DNA of 64,000 nucleotides from Photobacterium sp. TLY01 (GCF_021432065.1 NZ_CP090364.1:124001-188000), one strand, 5' to 3'. Shown: positions 8,477-17,449, counted from the stretch's first letter. Numbers and translations are program-made. Notes: generated by a model not told the origin, from the letters alone.

Positions 8477-10798
8477 TTACTTCTTGGCTTTGGCAAACGC
8501 CGCGGCAAAGGCACCGCCCATGGCATTGTTGTCCGGCTGTCGGTCACGCTGCTGGCGCGGCGCACGGCGAGTTTGATCGCCCTGACGCTGGCCGCCCTGC
8601 GGTTTGTGGCTGGCTTCCTGGCCCGGCTCGTCGCTCAGACGCATCGACAGAGCAATCCGTTTGCGCTGCAGGTCCACTTCCATCACTTTGACTTTCACTA
8701 CGTCACCGGCTTTGACCACTTCGCGCGGATCGGAGATGAATTTGTCCGACAGCGCCGAAATGTGGACCAGGCCGTCCTGGTGAACACCGACATCCACAAA
8801 GGCGCCGAAATTGGTCACATTGGTGATCACCCCTTCCAGCACCATGCCCGGTACCAGATCTTTCACTTCGTGAATGCCTTCAGCAAAGGTGGCCGTCTTG
8901 AACTCAGGTCGCGGGTCACGGCCCGGTTTGTCCAGCTCGCGAATGATGTCGGTCACAGTCGGCAGGCCAACTTCTGCTGTGGTGTAGTCGGCTGCTTTCA
9001 AACCGCGCAGGAACTCGCTGTTGCCAATTAAGGCATCGAGCGGCTTGCCGTTTTTCGCGGCAATGGCTTTGACCACATCATAGGATTCCGGGTGAACCGC
9101 GGACGCATCCAGCGGGTTTTTACCGTTCATGATCCGCAGGAAACCGGCACACTGCTCAAAAGCCTTCGGCCCCAGACGCGACACTTTTTTCAGTGTGGTG
9201 CGGGCATCAAAGCGACCATGTTCGTCACGGTAGGCCACGATGTTGCTGGCAATTGCCGGCGTCAGACCGGCTACGCGGGTCAGCAGGGCAGGCGAGGCGG
9301 TATTGACGTCCACACCAACGGCGTTTACACAGTCTTCCACCACGGCATCCAGACGCTTGGCCAGATTGTTCTGGCTGACATCGTGCTGATACTGGCCCAC
9401 ACCGATGGATTTGGGATCGATTTTTACCAGTTCTGCCAGCGGATCCTGCAGGCGACGGCCGATGGAAACCGCACCACGCAGCGACACATCGAGATTCGGG
9501 AACTCGTTGGCCGCCAGTTCAGAGGCGGAATACACAGAGGCACCCGCTTCACTGACCATCACGCTCTGAATCTTCAGATTGCTGTCTTTGAGCAGCTGCG
9601 CCACAAAGCTGTCAGTTTCACGTGAAGCAGTCCCGTTACCGATTGCAATCAGATCAACGTTATGTTTTTTCAGCAGTGCCAGCACAGTGGCGGCGGACTG
9701 GGCCACCTGTTTTTGCGGCTGGTGCGGATAAATGGTGGCGGTATCGACCAGCTTACCTGTGCTGTCGATAACGGCCACTTTACACCCGGTACGCAGGCCC
9801 GGATCGAGCGCCAGTGTCATGCGCGGTCCGGCAGGGGCAGCCATCAGCAGATCTTTCAGGTTATCGGCAAACACCTGCATCGCGCCGTCTTCGGCTTTCT
9901 CACGCAGGGCGGCCATCAACTCGGTTTCCATGTGCATCAGAATCTTGATGCGCCAGGCCCAGCTGATCACCTGCTTGCGCCAGCTGTCTGCCGGTTTAGT
10001 GCCCAGGTTCACGCCATAGTGATCGGCAATGATGACTTCACAGTAAGAGCCGCGCACGCCTTCTTCCTGATTCGGATCCGCATTGAGTGCCAGTTGCAGC
10101 ACACCTTCATTGCGGCCGCGGAACATCGCCAGCGCCCGGTGTGACGGCACCTGAGTCAGTTTCTCGTTGTGCTCGAAGTAGTCTTTGAATTTCGCCCCTT
10201 CCTGCTCTTTGCCCTCCACCACGCGGGCGGTCAGTTCGGCATTGCTCTGCAGGTGGCGGCGGATTTTATCCAGCAGGGCGGCGTCTTCGGCAAAACGTTC
10301 CATCAGAATGGCGCGCGCGCCGTCCAGGGCCGCTTTGGTATCGGCGACCCCTTTGTCGGCGGACACATAGCTTGCCGCAGTGGCTTCCGGATCGTGGTCG
10401 GGTTGTGACCACAGCAGATCTGCCAGCGGCTCCAGACCGGCTTCAATCGCAATCTGGCCCTTGGTGCGGCGCTTGGGTTTATACGGCAGGTACAAGTCTT
10501 CCAGACGGGTTTTGCTGTCGGCGGATAAGATTTCAGCTTTCAGCTCAGGCGTCAGTTTGTCCTGCTCGGAAATGGATTTGAGGATCACCTGACGGCGGTC
10601 TTCCAGCTCGCGCAGGTAGCCCAGGCGGGACTCCAGATTACGCAGTTGGGTATCGTCCAGCCCGTCGGTCACTTCTTTACGGTAACGGGCAATAAAGGGG
10701 ACGGTGTTGCCGTCATCGAGTAGCGCCACGGCTGCGGCAACCTGCTGCGTTTTGACGTTCAGTTCAGACGCAATCAGGTGATGGATACTCGCGGTCAT
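8477..10798 (-). CDS. tex: RNA-binding transcription accessory protein Tex (YhgF)
   Basis: A 773-residue nucleic-acid-binding protein of the Tex/Spt6 family, implicated in transcription control and stress tolerance. Domains in order: N-terminal helical region with the [20 protein letters not shown] motif (about 20-40), a YqgF RNase H-like domain starting near [17 protein letters not shown] (about 330), helix-hairpin-helix units around [16 protein letters not shown] (about 500), and a C-terminal S1 domain ([21 protein letters not shown], about 650-720). It ends in a glutamine/arginine-rich tail. In E. coli tex (yhgF) lies next to greB; here about 7.7 kb of other DNA separates the two. Confidence 0.95.
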   Translation of the reverse strand: MTASIHHLIASELNVKTQQVAAAVALLDDGNTVPFIARYRKEVTDGLDDTQLRNLESRLGYLRELEDRRQVILKSISEQDKLTPELKAEILSADSKTRLEDLYLPYKPKRRTKGQIAIEAGLEPLADLLWSQPDHDPEATAASYVSADKGVADTKAALDGARAILMERFAEDAALLDKIRRHLQSNAELTARVVEGKEQEGAKFKDYFEHNEKLTQVPSHRALAMFRGRNEGVLQLALNADPNQEEGVRGSYCEVIIADHYGVNLGTKPADSWRKQVISWAWRIKILMHMETELMAALREKAEDGAMQVFADNLKDLLMAAPAGPRMTLALDPGLRTGCKVAVIDSTGKLVDTATIYPHQPQKQVAQSAATVLALLKKHNVDLIAIGNGTASRETDSFVAQLLKDSNLKIQSVMVSEAGASVYSASELAANEFPNLDVSLRGAVSIGRRLQDPLAELVKIDPKSIGVGQYQHDVSQNNLAKRLDAVVEDCVNAVGVDVNTASPALLTRVAGLTPAIASNIVAYRDEHGRFDARTTLKKVSRLGPKAFEQCAGFLRIMNGKNPLDASAVHPESYDVVKAIAAKNGKPLDALIGNSEFLRGLKAADYTTAEVGLPTVTDIIRELDKPGRDPRPEFKTATFAEGIHEVKDLVPGMVLEGVITNVTNFGAFVDVGVHQDGLVHISALSDKFISDPREVVKAGDVVKVKVMEVDLQRKRIALSMRLSDEPGQEASHKPQGGQRQGDQTRRAPRQQRDRQPDNNAMGGAFAAAFAKAKK

Positions 10799-11032
10799 AG
10801 AATTCCTTTGGCTACAGTTTTCTCAGGCCGACCATCTAACCACAATTCCGCCCGTCAGTCAGCGCCCAAGCCCCCGCAAAATGTCAGGAGTTTGCCAGCC
10901 GAAGCGGCGGGTGTGATCTGTATGCAAGCAGCGGCAGGCGGACAAAATGCTAAAACGTGTCGAAGTCATCCCATTGATGAGCCAGACGATTGATTTATTG
11001 TCGATGCAATCCAAGACATGATAAGCAATAAT

Positions 11033-11059
11033 TTGCATTTAAATCGCGATACATATAAT
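11033..11059 (+). promoter_or_regulatory. Possible sigma-70 promoter of the small LuxR-type gene
   Basis: A perfect TATAAT at 11054-11059 with TTGCAT at 11033-11038. The 15-base spacer is short, so only the -10 box is convincing. It lies about 30 bases before the start of the LuxR-type gene. Confidence 0.35.
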
Positions 11060-11090
11060 CAAGCACCATCACATCGAAGAATCAAATCAG

Positions 11091-11288
11091 ATGACAGGAA
11101 GACAACAGCAAATCGCCGTTTTGATCATGTCAGGGATGACAAACAAGCAGATCGCACAACAACTGTTTATTTCAGAAAATACCGTGAAATATCACTGTAA
11201 ACAGCTTTTTGGTACCTATGGGGTCAACACAAGAACTGAGTTGGCTTGTGCAGTTTTGAAATCAGGAATGGTGGGGGAGCGTGCCTGA
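11091..11288 (+). CDS. Stand-alone LuxR-type (GerE) helix-turn-helix protein
   Basis: A 65-residue protein that is almost only a GerE DNA-binding domain: TGRQQQIAVLIMSGMTNKQI leads into the recognition region QQLFISENTVKYHCKQLFGT and a closing helix with TRTELACAV. Usual LuxR proteins add a sensor or receiver domain of 100 or more residues; none is present upstream in frame. Short GerE proteins can act as autonomous regulators, as GerE itself does. No strong ribosome-binding site is seen before the ATG, so expression may be weak. It faces the peptide island and could regulate it; that is inferred from position only. It might also be the surviving C-terminus of a larger regulator. Confidence 0.7.
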   Translation: MTGRQQQIAVLIMSGMTNKQIAQQLFISENTVKYHCKQLFGTYGVNTRTELACAVLKSGMVGERA

Positions 11289-11581
11289 AGACCTCTGTTG
11301 GTTCATCCTATACTTATCTTCTCGACACAATCCCTGAATGATACATGGTTCTTAATTTTGTAAGGTAATGTTCGTAATAACCGCACAGATGTGAATTTAT
11401 GGAACTCAAGATGAAGATAGCTTACCTGAAGCATATCTTCTTTATCATTGCGAACTTTATCCTTAATAGTCTCGGGACTCCCAACTTCATGAGAATGACG
11501 GTCATGAGCAAGGAATAAAATCGGAACGACTATCCAGTCTCTCGATCTTTAAGGCGTAATCAAGAGACAAGGAAAATTTTT
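11289..11581. other. Intergenic stretch with no assigned gene
   Basis: About 290 AT-rich bases between the convergent LuxR-type and glycosyltransferase genes. It contains a 39-codon frame (11399-11518) with a hydrophobic stretch but no ribosome-binding site. No clear terminator hairpin was found. Confidence 0.5.
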
Positions 11582-12688
11582 CTAACTCTGAGTTAAAAAG
11601 GTCTTCAACTCGGATAATAACTCTTGATGGAGGAAAGTCACTTCGACGTCATTTAATATTGTGTTCTCTATTCGCATTGCATCTAGCTCGTTTCCTGATT
11701 TGTATTTCACCAAGCTAATTAGCTGATATAAGTCATATTTTGAATGATGATCGACATCTCGTTCGAGCATTTTTTTTGGATCGACCAAGCTACGTTCAAT
11801 GGATGCAAGCTCAGCATTGAATTGAGTTTTGGCTGTATCATACTGTTGCAGTAATTGGTAATAATGTGCATCAGTATGATCGGGGAGTGAGGATAGCGCT
11901 TCATTAACTATCCGATTCAGTTCGCATCCAGAACCTTCATTGAATAAAAAAGCCATGAGCTCAGAATAAGCACCAGCAACATAATTTTCATATTGACTCA
12001 TATCTTGCTTTCCCATGTGAATTACCGTGGTCAGTAAGCTCTTTTTCTCCATCGATGTAATTGATGGAGGGAAATATCTGGATTTGAAAAATTTCCAGCG
12101 AATATTTTCCGGTTCTTCAGTCAGTTGCAAGTTGAGTAACTTGAGATTTCTGTCGTCTTTCTTAGAAAGTAAGTCATCACTGTAACCAGTATGTCTGAAT
12201 GTTATCGGAACAGAAAGGATTTGGTCTTTTCTTAAGTCTGGTACAATGTATTCGTGGACTCGGCCATGGTAGCGGTTTTGCACTGAGTTTCTAAATAACC
12301 GGATGTTGGTTTTAAGGTTGCAACCATTGTTACTGATAATTTCAGGACATAGCAGTAAGTTGTGATTATTGTGTCTTGAGAGCTCTTCAAGGAGCGGATG
12401 AATTGTGTCAGCACTATCCACTGTTTCATCCGCATCCAGTACCAGAATCCAATCACTGGTTGCTTTGCTGAGTGCAAAATTCCTGGCTTCTGCGAAGGAG
12501 TCTGACCATAGAAAATGGAATATTTTTACTTTATCGCAGTTAAGGTTTTTCAACAGGTCGAGTGTACTGTCTGTACTCCCGGTATCCACGATTATGATCT
12601 CATTGGCTGCTTCTAAAATACTGGCAAGGCAGCAAAGGATGTTGTCTTCTTCATTTTTGATAATGATGGTGACGCTAAACGTTTTCAT
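11582..12688 (-). CDS. Family 2 glycosyltransferase, SunS/ThuS-like, of the peptide cluster
   Basis: A 368-residue GT-A glycosyltransferase. The N-terminal catalytic domain has IIIKNEEDNI, the nucleotide-binding IIVDTGSTDSTLDLL (about 32-46) and the metal-binding VLDADE (84-88). Then come an HGRVHE motif (141-146), a HTGYSDDLLSKKDDRNLKLL segment and a helical, TPR-like C-terminal half. The order HGxVHE, HxGY, K/RN and EPEN resembles glycocin S-glycosyltransferases such as SunS and ThuS, but also generic TPR-linked GT2 enzymes, so peptide glycosylation is inferred from context. The start at 12688 (MKTFSV) is chosen because the longer frame would read through the upstream gene. It follows the CPBP gene by 8 bases, so they are co-transcribed. 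The base composition is AT-rich. Confidence 0.82.
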   Translation of the reverse strand: MKTFSVTIIIKNEEDNILCCLASILEAANEIIIVDTGSTDSTLDLLKNLNCDKVKIFHFLWSDSFAEARNFALSKATSDWILVLDADETVDSADTIHPLLEELSRHNNHNLLLCPEIISNNGCNLKTNIRLFRNSVQNRYHGRVHEYIVPDLRKDQILSVPITFRHTGYSDDLLSKKDDRNLKLLNLQLTEEPENIRWKFFKSRYFPPSITSMEKKSLLTTVIHMGKQDMSQYENYVAGAYSELMAFLFNEGSGCELNRIVNEALSSLPDHTDAHYYQLLQQYDTAKTQFNAELASIERSLVDPKKMLERDVDHHSKYDLYQLISLVKYKSGNELDAMRIENTILNDVEVTFLHQELLSELKTFLTQS

Positions 12689-12696
12689 TCTATAAT

Positions 12697-13188
12697 TTAT
12701 AATCCATCTATTAGTTTCGGAAAGAGAAAGATCGCGAATAAATTCCATGCAAAATGGTAAGATAAGTTTATGATAATGGATATGATATTTCCAAACCGGA
12801 TTCTGAAATACTCGAATAAGACACAAAAAATGTAACCTAACCCAAGTGTGAATAATGAGTTGGCGACTGAGTTTAAAAGGTGGGTTAATGAGAACAATAT
12901 GGTGACAATCACTGCGGAAATATAGATGTCACCAAAAACAAAACGACACATGTTTTGTAATATAAAAAAGAAGAAAATGGTTTCTATTAGACAATAAATA
13001 AAAACAGATATTACTGTCCTGTCTTCATTGTACAGAGCGTCAACGGTTTGATTTGTGTCAATGAAGATAAGCTTGATAACCGACATAAAAATAACCGCTA
13101 TTACAAACATAATCTTTACTAGTAACACTTGCCTTATGAGTGATTTTAGATCTTGTTCTAATGTGTTGTAGAAATGTTTTTTTATCAT
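12697..13188 (-). CDS. CPBP (Abi) family membrane protein, candidate immunity or processing protein
   Basis: A 163-residue protein with about four membrane helices and very high AT content. Two of the three CPBP intramembrane-protease motifs are visible: FSLTH (99-103, FxxxH) and HFAWN (145-149, HxxxN). The first motif, normally EExxxR, is reduced to a single glutamate at 69 (IETIFFF) with no arginine, so protease activity is doubtful. CPBP proteins are often encoded beside bacteriocins, where some give self-immunity. Its place between the peptide gene (57 bases upstream) and the glycosyltransferase (8 bases downstream) suggests an immunity or maturation role; this is inference. Confidence 0.7.
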   Translation of the reverse strand: MIKKHFYNTLEQDLKSLIRQVLLVKIMFVIAVIFMSVIKLIFIDTNQTVDALYNEDRTVISVFIYCLIETIFFFFILQNMCRFVFGDIYISAVIVTILFSLTHLLNSVANSLFTLGLGYIFCVLFEYFRIRFGNIISIIINLSYHFAWNLFAIFLFPKLIDGL

Positions 13189-13245
13189 TATGAATTTTAT
13201 TCTTTCTATATGAAGTATGGAGGTTGTTTAACCTCCATATTAAAT

Positions 13246-13467
13246 TTATCTGTCCTGCTTCCGAGAATGGTGCGAGTTTGCACCACCAACACAACCGCCT
13301 CTGGATGGGGTGCTGTGTCTGTGCGAAGATTTCTCCCACTTATCTAAACCACGGCTGACACTTTCACCAGCAAAACCACCGCCTATCATCTTTCCAACCT
13401 CTTTCAGTGCTTTACCCATCCAGCCACCATTCACATTTAACATTTCTTGATGATTCAATTCTTTCAT
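13246..13467 (-). CDS. Double-glycine leader peptide 1 (bacteriocin-like precursor)
   Basis: A 73-residue precursor. Residues 1-15 (MKELNHQEMLNVNGG) form a double-glycine leader of the kind cut by C39 peptidases, with expected cleavage after G15. The 58-residue mature part starts WMGKALKEVGKMIGGGFAGE, a glycine-zipper-like amphipathic stretch, and continues into a Ser/His/Arg-rich tail with one cysteine (C59). The single Cys and many Ser/Thr offer glycosylation sites. AAAGGA precedes the ATG at good distance. The gene lies downstream of the exporter genes on the same strand and upstream of the CPBP and glycosyltransferase genes. The leader shares 11 of 15 residues with peptide 2. Confidence 0.82.
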   Translation of the reverse strand: MKELNHQEMLNVNGGWMGKALKEVGKMIGGGFAGESVSRGLDKWEKSSHRHSTPSRGGCVGGANSHHSRKQDR

Positions 13468-13605
13468 GTTTAATCCTTTTATTTTGATGCAATATGCTTG
13501 CGTATAATATTGTTATTGGACTGAATGTAACCTACCCAGTTAGGTAGTCATAGATATTTTTTCGCAGAAGATCTTCTCTCTGAAATTCACCAGGATCATC
13601 CATCA

Positions 13606-15732
13606 TTATTTCAATTGAATCACCCGGTCAGCCGTCGAAATGGTTTCTGCTCTGTGAGCAATCATAATTCTGGTCATAGTTAGGGTTTTGATATTGTCAT
13701 TGATCCAGTGTTCATTGCTTTTATCTAAATGGCTGGTTGATTCATCCAGGCATAATATTTTTGGGGACTGATAAAGTGCCCGGGCTAAAAACAGGCGTTG
13801 TAGCTGGCCCCCGGAGAAACTGTTACCCATGTCGCCGACGAGCGCGTGGTAGCCCATCGGCAGGGCTTCAATTTCATCCCGGATGCAGGCCATGCGGCAG
13901 CATTCTCTGACGCGATTTTCATCATAGTTGGACTCAAATAAGGTGATGTTTTCTGTAACTGTGCCGGAGAGCAACATGTCATTTTGCATCACTGAACCAA
14001 AATAACGGCGATATTCGCTCAGCGGTATGTCATTCATGTCAATTCCGTCGAGGTAGATACGACCTGACGTGGGTTTGAGCAGACCAAGGATAATTTTGAG
14101 CAGCGTTGTTTTACCGCAGCCGGAAGCGCCGACGATGGCAACCGACTCACCTGGTGCAATTTCCATACAGACATCTGTGAGCACTGCATCGCTGGTATCT
14201 GCGTAACGAAAGCTGATGTTTTCCAACCGAATGCCACCCCTAAAGGCTGACTTGGGCAGGGGGGTACTGTAACCAACCGGCTCTTTTTCCTGAAGGGTGA
14301 TATCTGACAACCGCTCCAGGTGCAAACTGAGCAGTTTGAAGTTCAGGACATGGTCAATCAGCCCGGCCATACTGGACGTGAACTGTCCTTTATAGGCGAT
14401 AAAGGCTATCAGCATTCCCACGGTCAGGTTGCCATCAATGACAATTAATGCACCGAAATAGATCACCAGAATCGACTCAATACCTAACAGGACAGTGTTG
14501 AGGGTGTTTTCAGCGATGCTGAGTTTGCCTAGCCGGATATTGGTGTTGATCACCTCAGCATAATGGTTGAGCCATAAGTTCTGACGATTGGACTCTTGAC
14601 CAAAGAGTTTGATGGTCTGGATAGCACGAATGGATTCCAGGAAGGCGGTGTCTTCTTTGGCCTCTGCCATAATGTTTTCTTCGGTGATCCGGCGGTTTGG
14701 ATAATAGAAAGCCAGTTGGATCAGAAAAGAGAACAGGACAATGCCGAGAACGACAGTGGCAAGTAACGGGCTGTAGAGGAACATCATCACCAGTACTACA
14801 ACAGCCATCACACCGTCGATAACGGCTTCAACCAGACCGGTGGTGAGTGTTTCCCGGATAGCGGATAACGCCCCGAATCGGGAGACAATGTCTCCGACAT
14901 GCCTTTTTTCAAAATAGTGTAACGGCAGGCGCAGTAAATGATGGAACAGGTTTGCTCCCATCTGCAAACTCATGGCGCTGCTCAGACGAAGCACCAGCCA
15001 GCTACGGAAGGCGCTGAGACCAGACTGGAAAATGAGCAGCAGCGTGAAGCCGCAGGCCAGAACCAGTAGCAGGGCAGTGTCTTTACTGAGTAACACAGAG
15101 TCGATCACCCACTGCATATAGTAGGGCGAGAGCAGGGCAGTACACTGATACACCAGTGACAGGCTCAATAAGGTGGCGAGTGAGCGTTTAAGGCCAGTGA
15201 TTTTGCGCCATAGCTGGCGCATTTTCATCACCGCACGTTCATCTTTTTTCTGGAATTCTGCGGTGGGCGTCAGTTCCAGTGCGATCCCGGTAAAGTGCTG
15301 GCTGAACTCTGCGATTGAGAACTTACGCTTACCGTGGGCGGGATCGTTAATGGTGACGGCTTTTTTACTGACGCCGGTGAGCACCACAAAGTGTTGTAAA
15401 TCCCAGTGCAGAATACAGGGGAGCTGAAGCTGATCAATTTCTTCCAGATCGCACTTCAATGCTCGGCCCGCGAGTTGCAAATCTCCAGCCAGCATCATCA
15501 TTTGTTTGAGGTTCATCCCGCTATCATCGAGCGCCATACGCTGGCGCAGTGGCGGGATATTGATTTGAAAGCCGTGGTAGGAGGCGATCATTGCCAGACA
15601 GGCTAAGCCGCATTCTGCGACTTCTGCCTGCATGACCATCGGGACACGTTTCTTGCCGGAATAAGACAGCAGTGAAAGCTGCGGGTCATACGAAACGTTT
15701 GTGTTGGTGACGTCAGATAGTTGGTCACTCAT
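13606..15732 (-). CDS. Peptidase-containing ABC transporter (C39 domain) for double-glycine peptides
   Basis: A 708-residue bifunctional exporter that trims double-glycine leaders and moves the peptide across the inner membrane. The N-terminal C39 peptidase has its cysteine in QAEVAECGLACL (C41), histidine in WDLQHFVVL (H114) and aspartate in INDPAHGK (D130), so it looks active. A six-helix membrane domain follows (about 165-440), then the ATPase domain: Walker A GASGCGKTT, Q-loop VMQND, signature FSGGQLQR, Walker B ILCLDEST and H-loop IAHRAE. It resembles CvaB/RaxB exporters. The ATG at 15732 overlaps the TGA of the HlyD-type gene by four bases, indicating translational coupling; the longer frame upstream is read-through. 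Confidence 0.93.
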   Translation of the reverse strand: MSDQLSDVTNTNVSYDPQLSLLSYSGKKRVPMVMQAEVAECGLACLAMIASYHGFQINIPPLRQRMALDDSGMNLKQMMMLAGDLQLAGRALKCDLEEIDQLQLPCILHWDLQHFVVLTGVSKKAVTINDPAHGKRKFSIAEFSQHFTGIALELTPTAEFQKKDERAVMKMRQLWRKITGLKRSLATLLSLSLVYQCTALLSPYYMQWVIDSVLLSKDTALLLVLACGFTLLLIFQSGLSAFRSWLVLRLSSAMSLQMGANLFHHLLRLPLHYFEKRHVGDIVSRFGALSAIRETLTTGLVEAVIDGVMAVVVLVMMFLYSPLLATVVLGIVLFSFLIQLAFYYPNRRITEENIMAEAKEDTAFLESIRAIQTIKLFGQESNRQNLWLNHYAEVINTNIRLGKLSIAENTLNTVLLGIESILVIYFGALIVIDGNLTVGMLIAFIAYKGQFTSSMAGLIDHVLNFKLLSLHLERLSDITLQEKEPVGYSTPLPKSAFRGGIRLENISFRYADTSDAVLTDVCMEIAPGESVAIVGASGCGKTTLLKIILGLLKPTSGRIYLDGIDMNDIPLSEYRRYFGSVMQNDMLLSGTVTENITLFESNYDENRVRECCRMACIRDEIEALPMGYHALVGDMGNSFSGGQLQRLFLARALYQSPKILCLDESTSHLDKSNEHWINDNIKTLTMTRIMIAHRAETISTADRVIQLK

Positions 15733-16970
15733 CCTAATTTTCCTTGCACGGCATAGAGGGGTTCCAGGATCCACTCAAGTAAACTGCGTTGTTCCAGAAT
15801 GATATCAGCTTCCGCAATCATCCCCGCTTTGAGTGGGAATGTTTTGCCATAGGCATGCATAGATTGCTGGAGGAGCCTGGCTTTGACCCGGTAGACCGCT
15901 TCATCAATATTGACAGGTAAGCGTTTATCGGTTGGCAGAACCAGTGCCCGGTCGACATGAGTGATTTCGCCCGAGATCATGCCAAATTTCTGATAAGGGA
16001 AGGCATCAAAGCGAATGTTCACCGGGTCACCAATTTGAACAAAACCAGCGGAACGGGTCGGGAGCAGAAGCTCAATCTCCAGTGGTGAGTGGTTGGGAAT
16101 AATACTCATCAGGGGCGTACTTTCATCGACCCGAGTGCCGGGCGAGATCTGAATGGCAGTCACCGTGCCTGCTTCAGGTGCCTGCTTGATGAATTCAAAT
16201 TGGTTGTTCAGCTCTGTCAGCCGCACTTTCAGGCCGGAGATTTCCCGCAAGATAACAGATTGTCGCAAGGACAATTGGCCAGGCAGCAATGCTAATTCCG
16301 ATTCTTGAGCAGAGATTTCTGCTTTGATTCCGGCAATTTCACGCTGAGTCCGGTCGCTGATTGCCTGCGCTTCGAGGTAGGCCTCTTCCGTTTCATCCAG
16401 TTGGCTGGCGGAGGTAAATCCTTTGTCGTGGAGTTTCTGGTGATTCAGATACTGCTTTTCCTTCAGTTGCAGCTTTTTCTGGTTTGTGCGTTCAGCATTT
16501 TTGATGGCCTGCAGACTTTTGGTTAACTGTGTGATCTGGGTTTCCAGCCGGGACTGATTCTTTTCATGCATGGCCACATTGGTCTGGAATTCTTTTTCCA
16601 GCGTGGCAATCTGAGTGGTTAATTCCTGGCTGAGTGCGGAAGATAATTCAACCCCGGTTGACAGATTCTGGCTGTTCTGGATTTTGACTAAATGTGTATT
16701 TTCCTGAATGACCATCCCATCGCTGACATAGATCTTATCGATAATTCCGCTGCGATTGGAATACACCTTGATCACACCGGCTTCCGGACGTAAGTAACCT
16801 TTCACTGTCTCTTTGCGTGAAAACTCGGTGCTTATTAGAAAACACATCAAGATAGTGAAGAACATCAGGATGAATATTGCGAATAGGTATAAATATGTTG
16901 GCTGGGTCAGGCAGACGTTTCCTAAAAGCCGATGCTTCTGATATTCAAATACTTCTTTGCGAAACAACAA
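15729..16970 (-). CDS. HlyD/CvaA-type membrane fusion protein of the peptide exporter
   Basis: Periplasmic adaptor that links the ABC exporter to an outer-membrane TolC-type channel. The protein has an N-terminal LFRKEVFEYQKHRLLGNV region as in CvaA/RaxA, one membrane helix (about 28-48), a biotinyl-lipoyl-like half (YSNRSGIIDKIYVSDGMVI), a long coiled coil rich in Gln, Leu and Glu (about 110-250), the second lipoyl half (PEAGTVTAIQISPGTRVDE) and a beta-barrel domain. No ATG is near the start: the frame opens with TTG at 17012, but TTG at 16970 or 16967, with GGGA about eight bases upstream, fits relatives better. No outer-membrane channel gene is in the island, so the host TolC is probably used. 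Confidence 0.88.
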   Translation of the reverse strand: MLFRKEVFEYQKHRLLGNVCLTQPTYLYLFAIFILMFFTILMCFLISTEFSRKETVKGYLRPEAGVIKVYSNRSGIIDKIYVSDGMVIQENTHLVKIQNSQNLSTGVELSSALSQELTTQIATLEKEFQTNVAMHEKNQSRLETQITQLTKSLQAIKNAERTNQKKLQLKEKQYLNHQKLHDKGFTSASQLDETEEAYLEAQAISDRTQREIAGIKAEISAQESELALLPGQLSLRQSVILREISGLKVRLTELNNQFEFIKQAPEAGTVTAIQISPGTRVDESTPLMSIIPNHSPLEIELLLPTRSAGFVQIGDPVNIRFDAFPYQKFGMISGEITHVDRALVLPTDKRLPVNIDEAVYRVKARLLQQSMHAYGKTFPLKAGMIAEADIILEQRSLLEWILEPLYAVQGKLG

Positions 16971-17012
16971 GGTGTCAATCCCATAGGCAGAATCGGCGCA
17001 AGATAATTGCAA

Positions 17013-17175
17013 ATATTTTTTAGGGATACATGAATAGATAAAAAATGCGATTCAATTCAATTTATTGCTATTATGCACCAATTTTATCTTGACGCTACTG
17101 TCAAAGAAATGGCTTTTTATTTATCGCACCAGTTCAGTGCAGGTTATATTTAAATAGCAGAAAGGAATAAATACT
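17013..17175. promoter_or_regulatory. Divergent promoter region of the peptide cluster
   Basis: About 160 AT-rich bases between the exporter operon (leftward) and peptide 2 (rightward). A TTGACG lies at 17089-17094 and a TATATT at 17145-17150, but they are not spaced as one promoter. Promoters for both directions must lie here; no operator was recognised. Confidence 0.4.
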
Positions 17176-17415
17176 TTGAAAGAATTAAATTTGAATGAAA
17201 TGAATAATGTTGCTGGTGGAGCTCGAGCTAGAGGTTGTGGTTGTGGGTTCGGTGGGGGAGGTGGTTTTTCCCATCGTCCTGGTAACCGTCAGGCTGATCG
17301 TGACAATCGAAGAAAAACAGCTGTTGATGGTGGTACCCGAGGGCATGAGCGAGGTCGGAATCAAGCGGGGAATCGCTCCGAACGTGGCCGAGGTGGCCGA
17401 CATACTGAGCGCTAA
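17176..17415 (+). CDS. Double-glycine leader peptide 2, Gly/Arg-rich with CGCG motif
   Basis: A 79-residue precursor read from a TTG start, with AAAGGA nine bases upstream. Residues 1-15 (MKELNLNEMNNVAGG) form a double-glycine leader nearly matching that of peptide 1. The mature 64 residues begin ARARGCGCGFGGGGGF and continue as a very hydrophilic chain with about 15 Arg, 17 Gly and no long hydrophobic segment. The two cysteines (21 and 23) are the only ones and could form a disulfide or carry a modification. The run recalls the Gly/Cys-rich core of microcin B17, but no azole-forming enzymes are encoded here. Divergent from the exporter that presumably processes it. Confidence 0.8.
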   Translation: MKELNLNEMNNVAGGARARGCGCGFGGGGGFSHRPGNRQADRDNRRKTAVDGGTRGHERGRNQAGNRSERGRGGRHTER

Positions 17416-17449
17416 TACGATATAGTCCTGAAAAAATCACAATTTATTC

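Noticed and set aside
11399..11518. 39-codon frame with a hydrophobic segment (MELKMKIAYLKHIFF...)
   Set aside because: No ribosome-binding site and no leader or family motif; could be chance in AT-rich DNA.
17176..17415. Peptide 2 as a microcin B17-like azole peptide
   Set aside because: The Gly/Cys run is suggestive, but no cyclodehydratase or dehydrogenase genes are encoded in the island.
17207..17425. Overlapping valine-rich frame in the peptide 2 gene
   Set aside because: It lacks a good start site, whereas the chosen frame has a ribosome-binding site and a double-glycine leader matching peptide 1.
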